From: Bacillota bacterium
GTDB taxonomy: Bacteria > Bacillota > Clostridia > Christensenellales > Aristaeellaceae
Assembly (NCBI GenBank): GCA_023398575.1
Contig: JAEWSC010000002.1
Location: forward strand, 1-19,892
Length of the DNA: 19,892 bases
Direction of reading: 5' to 3'
The notes under the pieces are model-generated. The model worked only from the letters and a program-made list of their open reading frames with translations. It had not been told where the DNA came from and did not search any database. Below are positions 14,117 to 19,892 of this stretch, piece after piece. The translations under genes were made by a program, and so were the position numbers. Positions within the stretch are counted from its first letter, which is position 1. Every line of letters starts with the position of its first letter.

Positions 14117-16381
14117 TTATGCAGGGAATGGTAAGTGTGCTTCTTTCTCAACAGTAACCCTTTGTCCGTACAGTAAAAGGGTCAGGGGTTGGCCTTCCAG
14201 CAGGGTCAAAACCGTGCCTTCGTCATTTACCGATACGCGGACCAACCGTCCCCGATAGTTTACGTTAAAGGCATAGCCCTGCCAGCAATCTGGCAGGAAA
14301 GGCGCAAAGGAAAGGCCGCTTGCCGTGCGCATGCCTGCAAAGCCCTGGGCAATGGACAGCCAGCTGCCGGCCATGCTGGTTACGTGCAGGCCGTCCTCGG
14401 TGTCGTGGTTAATGTTATCCAAATCCAGCCGGGCCGTGCGGCGATACATCTCCACCGCCTTTTCGGGATAGCCGATTTCCGCGGCCAGTATGCTGTGCAC
14501 ACAGGGAGAAAGGCTGCTTTCGTGGACGGTGAGGGGCTCATAAAAGTCAAAGTTCCGCTTTTTGGTATCTTTATCATACAAATGTCCCAGGAAGTACAGA
14601 CCCTGTAAAACGTCGGCCTGCTTGATGTAGCAGGAGCGCAAAATCCTGTCCCAGGACCAGTGCTGGTTGATGGGCCTGTCATTTGGGTCAATTTGATCAG
14701 CTGGGGTCAGGTCTTTGTCCATAAAGGTATCGTGCTGCACGAAAATCCCAAGCGCTTTGTCCTCGGGGAAGTACATATTTTCGGCCACTTGCCGCATGCG
14801 GGCGATCTCGTCTTCGGTAATGCCAATCTCCTTTACGCGGCGGGGGCCGGCCATTTCAGCCGCTTCCAGAAAATATTGCAGACACCATACAGCGATGCGG
14901 TTGGTATACCAGTTGTTGCTGACATTGTTTTCGTACTCGTTGGGGCCGGTGACGCCGTGTAGCATGTACTGGCCTGTGCGTTTGGAAAAGTGCACACGGC
15001 TTAGCCAGAACCTGGCGATGCCTGCCAGCACCTCCAGCCCTTCGTTCTTCACATAATCCGTATCACCGGTATAGGTGGCGTAATTGAAAATGGCGTGGGC
15101 GATGGCGCCATTGCGGTGAATCTCTTCAAAGGTGATTTCCCACTCGTTATGGCATTCCACGCCGGTAAAGGTGACCATGGGGTATAGCGCACCATTGAGC
15201 CCCTGCTGTTTGGCGTTATGGTACGCGCCTGGCAGCTGCCGGTGGCGGTATAAAAGAAGCTGTCGCGCAACATCCGCCCCGGCGATGGCCATATATACAG
15301 GCAGGCAGTAGGCTTCTGTATCCCAGTAGGTGGCGCCGCCATACTTTTCGCCGGTGAAACCCTTGGGGCCAATGTTCAAGCGCTCATCGTCGCCAGAGTA
15401 GGTGGATAGAAGGTGAAATAGGTTGAAGCGGATGCCCTGCTGGGCACCGTCATCGCCGTCGATGCGTACATCTGCCAACTCCCAGCGGCGCTTCCAGCCT
15501 GCCATGTGGCCTATAAGCGCTTCGTCGTATCCTGATTCCACTGATGCCGCCGCTGCGTTTAGCGCCAGGGCCAGCAGTTGATCCTCGTCATGGTCGCGGC
15601 TGGTATACACCAGCGAGAATTTATCCAGCGTCACTGGCTGGCCGGCAGCTGCCACTTGGCCGTACACCGCCTCACACCGGCCCTCTTTGGTTTCTTTTCG
15701 GGCCAGGGTCATCCCTTTTGCGTTTATTGCCATGGCGGCAGCAACGGTGAAACGGGGCGTGCCAAAGGGGTTTTCTTTTGTTTTCGTAAGGATGCCCTGG
15801 GCTATGCCCTCCGTCCTTTCCTCCAGCATCTCCCAAAAGGTTTCGTCATAGTTTGCATCCAGATTTTTGACATTGCCGTCCAGATAGGGCTTTAGGGTGA
15901 TATGGGCTGGGAATGAGGGCGTCACCGTATAGCGGATGGCCAGCAGTTCCTTTTGCTTGACTGACACAAACCGCTGGCTTTCCACACGCACGGTGCCTTT
16001 GGGCATTTCCACCAGGGCGACCCTGTGCAAAATGCCGTACTGCATGTTAACTTCCCGCAAAAACTTTACGACAGGGTAGCGGCCCAAATCAAGAGTCTCA
16101 CCATCCACTGTCACATCAATGCCAATGAGATTAACCGCGTTAATCACCTTGCCAAAGTATTGGGGATAGCCGTTTTTCCACCAGCCCACTCTGGTCTTGT
16201 CGGGAAACCACACGCCGCCCAAGTACGTGCCCCGATGCGTATCGCCGGTATACTGCTCCTCAAAATTGCCCCTAAGCCCCATGTACCCGTTGCCTAGGGA
16301 GCAAAGGCTTTCCCCCAGGCGTATTTCACTGGTGTTAAACCGCTGCTCAACTACCTTCCAGGGATGCACAGAAAAGCTCAT
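14117..16381 (-). CDS. GH65 maltose phosphorylase-type enzyme
   Basis: A 754-residue inverting phosphorylase that splits an alpha-glucoside with phosphate, most likely maltose to glucose and beta-glucose 1-phosphate. The N-terminal beta-sandwich starts FSVHPWKVVEQRFN and contains GVWFPDKTRVGWWKNGYP. The (alpha/alpha)6 barrel has TYWDTEAYCLPVYM (substrate pocket) and GVTGPNEYENNVSNNWYTN with general acid E482. HESSLSPCVHSI is the likely phosphate-binding segment, and a small C-terminal beta-domain ends the protein. There is no signal peptide, so it is cytoplasmic. GGAGAG precedes the ATG at 16381; a frame extending to 16405 would read through the leader palindrome. Kojibiose, nigerose or trehalose phosphorylase are alternatives within GH65. 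No beta-phosphoglucomutase or maltose importer is adjacent. Confidence 0.88.
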   Translation of the reverse strand: MSFSVHPWKVVEQRFNTSEIRLGESLCSLGNGYMGLRGNFEEQYTGDTHRGTYLGGVWFPDKTRVGWWKNGYPQYFGKVINAVNLIGIDVTVDGETLDLGRYPVVKFLREVNMQYGILHRVALVEMPKGTVRVESQRFVSVKQKELLAIRYTVTPSFPAHITLKPYLDGNVKNLDANYDETFWEMLEERTEGIAQGILTKTKENPFGTPRFTVAAAMAINAKGMTLARKETKEGRCEAVYGQVAAAGQPVTLDKFSLVYTSRDHDEDQLLALALNAAAASVESGYDEALIGHMAGWKRRWELADVRIDGDDGAQQGIRFNLFHLLSTYSGDDERLNIGPKGFTGEKYGGATYWDTEAYCLPVYMAIAGADVARQLLLYRHRQLPGAYHNAKQQGLNGALYPMVTFTGVECHNEWEITFEEIHRNGAIAHAIFNYATYTGDTDYVKNEGLEVLAGIARFWLSRVHFSKRTGQYMLHGVTGPNEYENNVSNNWYTNRIAVWCLQYFLEAAEMAGPRRVKEIGITEDEIARMRQVAENMYFPEDKALGIFVQHDTFMDKDLTPADQIDPNDRPINQHWSWDRILRSCYIKQADVLQGLYFLGHLYDKDTKKRNFDFYEPLTVHESSLSPCVHSILAAEIGYPEKAVEMYRRTARLDLDNINHDTEDGLHVTSMAGSWLSIAQGFAGMRTASGLSFAPFLPDCWQGYAFNVNYRGRLVRVSVNDEGTVLTLLEGQPLTLLLYGQRVTVEKEAHLPFPA

Positions 16382-16399
16382 TAAATCTCTCTCCTTTAA

Positions 16400-16415
16400 T
16401 TGCACATTTGTGCAA
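16400..16415. promoter_or_regulatory. Perfect-arm palindrome in the GH65 leader, probable operator
   Basis: TTGCACATTTGTGCAA has two perfect 7-base arms (TTGCACA/TGTGCAA) around a 2-base centre. It lies 19 bases upstream of the start codon, between the ribosome binding site and an AT-rich GTATATAC stretch that may hold the -10. The outer bases resemble LacI-type operators but the central CG is missing, so it is probably not a target of the regulator at 5114-6166. Confidence 0.5.
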
Positions 16416-16644
16416 ATGTATATACAAACCAGGCAGGGCGAAACCCAGCCTCATACGTCTCAAACAGTTATGAAAATTTTACCATACACGTCTGCGCCTG
16501 TCAATGAAAACAGCCGGTTCAAAAGTTCTATTCCCAGCGAGCATTTTGCTGCCTTTTTGTTGGACTATGCAATACGGTCCGGCAGGAAAAAGACACTGCC
16601 GGGCGAATTTTGCATACGGAATGCAACGGCATGGAGGGGAAAGT

Positions 16645-17532
16645 ATGATGACCACCAGTATCAGCCCTGAACTAATGAAGCAATTGGAAAAAGCGCAGTT
16701 GGACGAGGAATATGGCGCGGCATTGTATGCATTTATGGCCGGTCGGGAAAAGAATGAGCAGAACAAGCAGTTGCTTACACAAATGGCCAGGGAGGAAAGG
16801 CAGCATGCAGCCGTGTGGAAGGGCCTTACCGGAAAAGCGTTAAAGCCCGGTGTGCTACGCCTATTCTGGTTGAAGCTTTTAACTGTGGTGCTTGGGTTTA
16901 CCTTTGCGGTGAAGACCATGCAAAAGAACGAGCGCTTTGCTCAAAGTGATTATGAAAGCCTGCAAAGTGTGCTGCCCAGTGCCGCTGCCATGCTGACGGA
17001 TGAACGCCGGCATGAAAACGATCTGTATAACATGCTCGATGAGGAGCGGCTGCACTACGTAGGTGCTATGGTGCTGGGCCTCAATGATGCGCTGGTAGAA
17101 TTGACCGGTGCCATCGCCGGTGTTACCTTTGCGCTTGCCAATACCAAATTGGTGGCTATGACCGGCATTATAACAGGTATATCGGCTACGCTGTCCATGG
17201 CGGCATCCAACTTTCTGGCCGAGCGGGCCCAGGGCAACAAAAATGCGTTAAAATCAAGCCTGTATACAGGCGCTGCCTACCTTGTGACCGTGGCTTTGCT
17301 GGTGCTGCCTTATTTACTGCTGCCCACAGGCATGTATGCGGCGGCCTTCGCGGTGATGATCGCACTGGCGCTTTTGATCATTTTGTTTTTCAATTATTAC
17401 CTGTCTGTGGCCAAGGAAGAACCGTTTTTGCGGCGCTTTGGCGAAATGGCATTGATTTCACTGTCGGTGGCGTTGATCTCCTTTTTCATTGGTGTCCTGG
17501 CCAAGAATTTGTTAGGCATTGATGCGGCATGA
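16645..17532 (+). CDS. Rubrerythrin-VIT1/CCC1 fusion, metal ion transporter
   Basis: A 295-residue fusion. Residues 1-135 form a ferritin-like four-helix domain with metal ligands in LDEEYGAALY (E21/E22), EERQH (E51, H54) and a second carboxylate/histidine cluster DERRHENDLYNMLDEERLHY. The C-terminal VIT1/CCC1 membrane domain begins at GLNDALVELTGAIAGVTFAL and has about five membrane segments; the helix TGISATLSMAASNFLAERAQG is the cytoplasmic-facing family motif. It should move Fe2+ or Mn2+ out of the cytoplasm, with the rubrerythrin domain sensing or delivering metal. A frame opens at 16504, but GGAGG at 16633 supports 16645. The gene stands alone, divergent from GH65, with a terminator after it. 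I see no clear promoter or Fur box in 16416-16644. Confidence 0.88.
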   Translation: MMTTSISPELMKQLEKAQLDEEYGAALYAFMAGREKNEQNKQLLTQMAREERQHAAVWKGLTGKALKPGVLRLFWLKLLTVVLGFTFAVKTMQKNERFAQSDYESLQSVLPSAAAMLTDERRHENDLYNMLDEERLHYVGAMVLGLNDALVELTGAIAGVTFALANTKLVAMTGIITGISATLSMAASNFLAERAQGNKNALKSSLYTGAAYLVTVALLVLPYLLLPTGMYAAAFAVMIALALLIILFFNYYLSVAKEEPFLRRFGEMALISLSVALISFFIGVLAKNLLGIDAA

Positions 17533-17619
17533 GTGATATGCCCTTGTGCACGTTATGCTGAAGCTACTGCTTTTCATCAGGGGGATGTTGCTGTGTTAAG
17601 GCTGGTGGCATGAAAACCG

Positions 17620-17651
17620 CCCGCCATTTGCGCATATTGCAATATGGCGGG
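17620..17651. terminator. Bidirectional terminator between convergent genes
   Basis: CCCGCCAT (17620-17627) pairs with ATGGCGGG (17644-17651), and the inner TTGC/GCAA extends the stem past a one-base bulge. T-rich tracts follow on the minus side (CGGTTTT) and weakly on the plus side (GGTTGTTATT). Confidence 0.7.
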
Positions 17652-17662
17652 TGAATGGGTTG

Positions 17663-18643
17663 TTATTTAGGTGTTGGAAATATTAATTTAATTATGTCTT
17701 CGGCTCTTTCCTTATACGTGTGATTTTCCACGCTGATAACAGCATTTTTGCGTACATTTAGATAAGCATCCAAGTCATTGCGATAATATTCCAGTAAATC
17801 AAGCGTTTCCTTTTCAGAATTTGAAATGGCTAAGCCACCGCTATTACCAAACATGTCTTTGATTGCTGTATTATAACAAGTAAGACCGAAGCCACCGGAG
17901 CCTAAAATTTCAAAGGTACGTCTTGTAATTGTCAGTTCATGATTCTGCGTTATTAAATTGATAAAAGAACGATTATATATATTGCATGTCACAGCATAGG
18001 GAATAACACCTTTAAACCATTCAATAGGCACATCAAGATTGAGAAATTTTTTTATCACCGGCTTGTATTCTGTAGTACCATAAAAATCAATCTTGTTATT
18101 GTTCTCAATGAGAGGTTTTAGTATAACACCAATCGCTTTGCTATATCTAAAATGCGAAGGATAGCGGTTCGCATACCATAACCATGCGTTACCGACTAAG
18201 CTGATCGCATTACTTGCACCTGCAGGTATTGCTTGTGGATAATGAATCGTTGGATTATATGCAAAATCAAGCCGATGGCAAGGGATGCTTTTACTTTTGA
18301 GCTTTTCAAGCATTTGGGAACAAATCGAAAATACCATATCAGGCTTTAATATTTCAAATGATGTCATCTGCAAATCATATTGTCCAACACCTTCGGTATC
18401 CCAGCAGGCACACTTATAATTTGATGAAATTCTTGAGCCAATGTGACTTAGCATGGAACGAGGGAAATAATCCATAGAAGAGGAAAGCACTAATAAATCT
18501 GGATTCATTTCTGTCATTAGCTTATCAAAATTGTCGATAGACGTTGGCTTAATGATTGCTGCATCACAGCCTGCGGCAGTAAATCCCCACAAAATATCAC
18601 CGGCATAAAGGGTATGACTGTAAATGGCCACCTTGTATTTCAT
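17663..18643 (-). CDS. CgeB-like glycosyltransferase
   Basis: A 326-residue GT-B type glycosyltransferase of the CgeB/spore-maturation family. The N-terminal Rossmann half begins KYKVAIYSHTLYAGDILWGF and contains DLLVLSSSMDYFPR. The C-terminal nucleotide-sugar half has RTFEILGSGGFGLTCYNTAI (the family's RTFEAMACGGFLLT motif), then a segment on the chain position DLLEYYRNDLDAYL and the closing HTYKERAEDII, all as in CgeB proteins. The ATG at 18643 is chosen because AGAGGGG sits 9 to 15 bases upstream; a GTG two codons earlier is possible. Base composition is clearly more AT-rich than in the genes before it, a sign of separate origin. It is divergent from a Thr-rich collagen-like gene, which makes O-glycosylation of that protein its likely job. 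Confidence 0.8.
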   Translation of the reverse strand: MKYKVAIYSHTLYAGDILWGFTAAGCDAAIIKPTSIDNFDKLMTEMNPDLLVLSSSMDYFPRSMLSHIGSRISSNYKCACWDTEGVGQYDLQMTSFEILKPDMVFSICSQMLEKLKSKSIPCHRLDFAYNPTIHYPQAIPAGASNAISLVGNAWLWYANRYPSHFRYSKAIGVILKPLIENNNKIDFYGTTEYKPVIKKFLNLDVPIEWFKGVIPYAVTCNIYNRSFINLITQNHELTITRRTFEILGSGGFGLTCYNTAIKDMFGNSGGLAISNSEKETLDLLEYYRNDLDAYLNVRKNAVISVENHTYKERAEDIIKLIFPTPK

Positions 18644-18921
18644 ATACACTTGCCCCTCTGCTGTGCGTTATTTGGCCAGTCCGATTTACTATATGAAAAT
18701 CGATTCAAGAGTTGTGCAAAATATCGGAGGCATTTTTGCCTTCTCTTCCTGCAGCGCAGAATGCGCTTTTTTTCCTTGTATTGACGCAGCATTTGCTCGA
18801 TACTGTACCACTGGTATTTAGGAACAAGCCCTCGAATAAAAATAGATCGGCATTTCGCAAAAAGGCAAAAGCCTAGCGTCTTGTAGCCCTGATCCTGTAA
18901 CAAAATGCCTCTGTTTTTCAT
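18640..18921 (-). CDS. Small basic ORF of unknown function, doubtful
   Basis: A 93-residue frame whose TGA overlaps the CgeB-like start codon (ATGA). Its middle is strongly basic (RQYKEKKRILRCRKRRQK). No family is recognised and no ribosome binding site is seen before its ATG. It also covers a plus-strand terminator-like hairpin and a possible sporulation promoter for the glycosyltransferase. The overlap is suggestive, but the frame may be fortuitous or the remnant of a gene. Confidence 0.2.
   Translation of the reverse strand: MKNRGILLQDQGYKTLGFCLFAKCRSIFIRGLVPKYQWYSIEQMLRQYKEKKRILRCRKRRQKCLRYFAQLLNRFSYSKSDWPNNAQQRGKCI
18687..18712 (-). promoter_or_regulatory. Possible SigK/SigE-type promoter of the glycosyltransferase gene
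   Basis: On the minus strand CATATAGTA (18687-18695) matches the mother-cell -10 CATAnnnTA exactly, with an AC dinucleotide 15 bases upstream as in SigK -35 elements. Transcription would start near 18680, leaving a leader of about 37 bases. The motif is short and could arise by chance. Confidence 0.3.
18753..18773 (+). terminator. Orphan terminator-like hairpin in the 18644-19020 gap
   Basis: AGCGCA (18753-18758) and TGCGCT (18762-18767) form a 6-base-pair stem with a GAA loop, running into seven T residues. No plus-strand gene ends upstream of it, so it may be a relic or the end of a short RNA. Confidence 0.45.
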
Positions 18922-18927
18922 AGCATG
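18899..18927 (+). promoter_or_regulatory. Possible SigK-like promoter of the collagen-like gene
   Basis: AACA (18899-18902) followed after 17 bases from its AC by CATAGCATG (18919-18927) is close to the SigK pattern AC-N16/17-CATAnnnTA, with one mismatch at the last base. It lies about 95 bases upstream of the start. Apart from this and the orphan hairpin, nothing else in the 377-base gap can be supported. Confidence 0.18.
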
Positions 18928-19020
18928 CTGTGAACATGTTATGCAGATGATGTCTTATGAGGAACGCCAATGAGAAATATCTGCAAACCTGTTTTTCAAT
19001 GAAAGCAGGAGGATGAACAG

Positions 19021-19892
19021 ATGAGTGATATCGCTCTGCAGATAGAACGAACAGGTTCAGGATCTGTTGCAATAGGCGCAAATGTGGTCTTTGATACCAC
19101 TATCTTTTCCGCCGGAAATATTAGCTATAACAATGGAACAGGTGTCATAACCTTTTTGGAGCCTGGCCGGTTTTTAATCAACTGGTTGGTGGCTACCCAA
19201 ACATCTGTTTCAACAAACGGTATTGTTTTTGCGCTCTCATCATCTCAGGGAGACTATATCATAGGAAATGGTCCCGTGAAAACGGCGGAGGTCAGCGGTT
19301 TCGGCATCATTGAAGTGCTGGCAGCACCGGTCACGGTTTCTCTGGTGAACGCTAGCCTTGGCACTGTATTTTATTCCACCATCGTGCCGGTGAAAGCCTC
19401 GCTTACCGTATCTGAAATCGTAGCAGATACCGGCGCAACCGGACCGACGGGACCAACAGGTCCGGCAGGCGATACTGGTCCTACAGGCGCAACGGGTGAT
19501 ACCGGGGCGATAGGACCTACAGGGCCGACAGGACCAACGGGACCAACAGGTCCGACAGGCGATACTGGTCCGACAGGTGCAACGGGCGATACCGGGGCGA
19601 CAGGACCAACGGGACCAACAGGTCCGACAGGAGATGTTGGTCCGACAGGTGCAACGGGCGATACTGGCGCGACAGGGCCGACAGGCCCCACCGGCGACAC
19701 AGGTCCCACGGGCGACACAGGTCCCACGGGCGACACTGGCCCCACGGGCGATACTGGTCCCACTGGCGACACAGGTCCGACAGGCGACACAGGTCCCACT
19801 GGTGATACAGGTCCTACTGGCGACACAGGTCCTACTGGCGACACCGGCCCTACTGGTGACACCGGTCCTACTGGCGACACTGGTCTCACGGG
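19021..19892 (+). CDS. Collagen-like surface protein with N-terminal BclA/C1q-like head (partial)
   Basis: The gene runs off the window; 290 codons are visible. AGGAGG (19007-19012) fixes the start. Residues 1-135 form a beta-rich domain with the pattern of the BclA C-terminal/C1q-TNF-like fold: NISYNNGTGVITFLEPGRF, INWLVATQTSVSTNGIVFAL, then VSGFGIIEVLAAPVTVSLVN. From residue 138 (base 19432) there are 51 unbroken Gly-X-Y triplets to the window end, using almost only GPT, GDT and GAT; 48 of the 51 carry Thr in the Y position (exceptions GPA, GAI, GDV). There is no signal peptide, as in spore-coat and exosporium proteins assembled from the mother-cell cytoplasm. The Thr residues are likely O-glycosylation sites. 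The head at the N-terminus is the reverse of Bacillus BclA, where it is C-terminal; a second head beyond the window cannot be excluded. Confidence 0.88.
   Translation, partial: MSDIALQIERTGSGSVAIGANVVFDTTIFSAGNISYNNGTGVITFLEPGRFLINWLVATQTSVSTNGIVFALSSSQGDYIIGNGPVKTAEVSGFGIIEVLAAPVTVSLVNASLGTVFYSTIVPVKASLTVSEIVADTGATGPTGPTGPAGDTGPTGATGDTGAIGPTGPTGPTGPTGPTGDTGPTGATGDTGATGPTGPTGPTGDVGPTGATGDTGATGPTGPTGDTGPTGDTGPTGDTGPTGDTGPTGDTGPTGDTGPTGDTGPTGDTGPTGDTGPTGDTGPTGDTGLT
19693..19890 (+). repeat. Tandem 18-base repeat encoding GDTGPT, 11 units
   Basis: From 19693 the stalk resolves into eleven consecutive 18-base units coding Gly-Asp-Thr-Gly-Pro-Thr; the last visible unit reads GDTGLT. Units differ mostly at third codon positions (ccc/cct/ccg, aca/act/acg/acc), so the amino-acid pattern is kept while the DNA diverges. 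Before 19693 the order is less regular, with longer repeats built on GDTGPTGATGDTGA. The tract continues beyond the window. Confidence 0.9.

Noticed and set aside
16504..16644. N-terminal extension of the rubrerythrin-VIT protein
   Set aside because: The 47 extra residues resemble no ferritin-like sequence, and GGAGG sits correctly before the ATG at 16645.
19371..19889. Long minus-strand frame of PVGPVSPVGP repeats
   Set aside because: It is the antisense of the Gly-X-Y repeat; the plus frame has a good ribosome binding site, an ordered head domain and strict Gly periodicity.
19432..19892. Repetitive DNA that could suggest a CRISPR array
   Set aside because: The period is 9 and 18 bases, in frame, with no spacers; it is a coding collagen repeat.

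Overview
The window is a chromosomal stretch from a low-to-mid GC Gram-positive anaerobe, most likely a spore-forming Clostridia-type Firmicute. This rests on strong AGGAGG-type ribosome binding sites, several GTG/TTG starts, LplB/LplC-type sugar permeases without their own ATPase, a DUF2156 protein, a rubrerythrin-VIT fusion, and a CgeB-like glycosyltransferase beside a BclA-like collagen protein. The genus cannot be told from the sequence. There are no rRNA or tRNA genes, insertion sequences or CRISPR arrays.

Positions 1-6239 form a carbohydrate-use locus. On the minus strand, two ABC importer permeases are followed by the start of a secreted binding protein (cut at base 1). Divergently, on the plus strand, lie a cytoplasmic GH35-type beta-galactosidase-like enzyme and a LacI-family regulator, closed by a terminator. 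The 340-bp divergent region carries two well-formed sigma-A promoters, each overlapped or followed by a near-consensus LacI-type operator. The likely circuit is that the linked regulator represses importer, enzyme and itself until a sugar is taken up.

Positions 6240-12970 are plus-strand units. These are a secreted GH9 glucanase with its own promoter and terminator; a DUF2156 protein translationally coupled to a GNAT acetyltransferase; and an ABC exporter pair (ATPase and permease, ATGA overlap) followed by a small GNAT protein, ending in a bidirectional terminator.

Positions 12980-16381 are on the minus strand. They hold a conserved-looking hypothetical whose C-terminal half resembles a degenerate histidyl-tRNA-synthetase-like class II fold, and a GH65 maltose-phosphorylase-type enzyme with a perfect palindrome in its leader. 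A rubrerythrin-VIT metal transporter fusion follows on the plus strand (16645-17532).

Positions 17663-19892 are the most distinctive part. A visibly AT-richer CgeB-like glycosyltransferase gene is divergent from a collagen-like gene that runs off the window. The collagen-like protein has a BclA/C1q-like head at its N-terminus followed by at least 51 Gly-X-Y triplets, 48 of which end in Thr. The pair looks like a spore-surface or cell-surface module in which the glycosyltransferase decorates the Thr-rich collagen stalk; this is inference from context.
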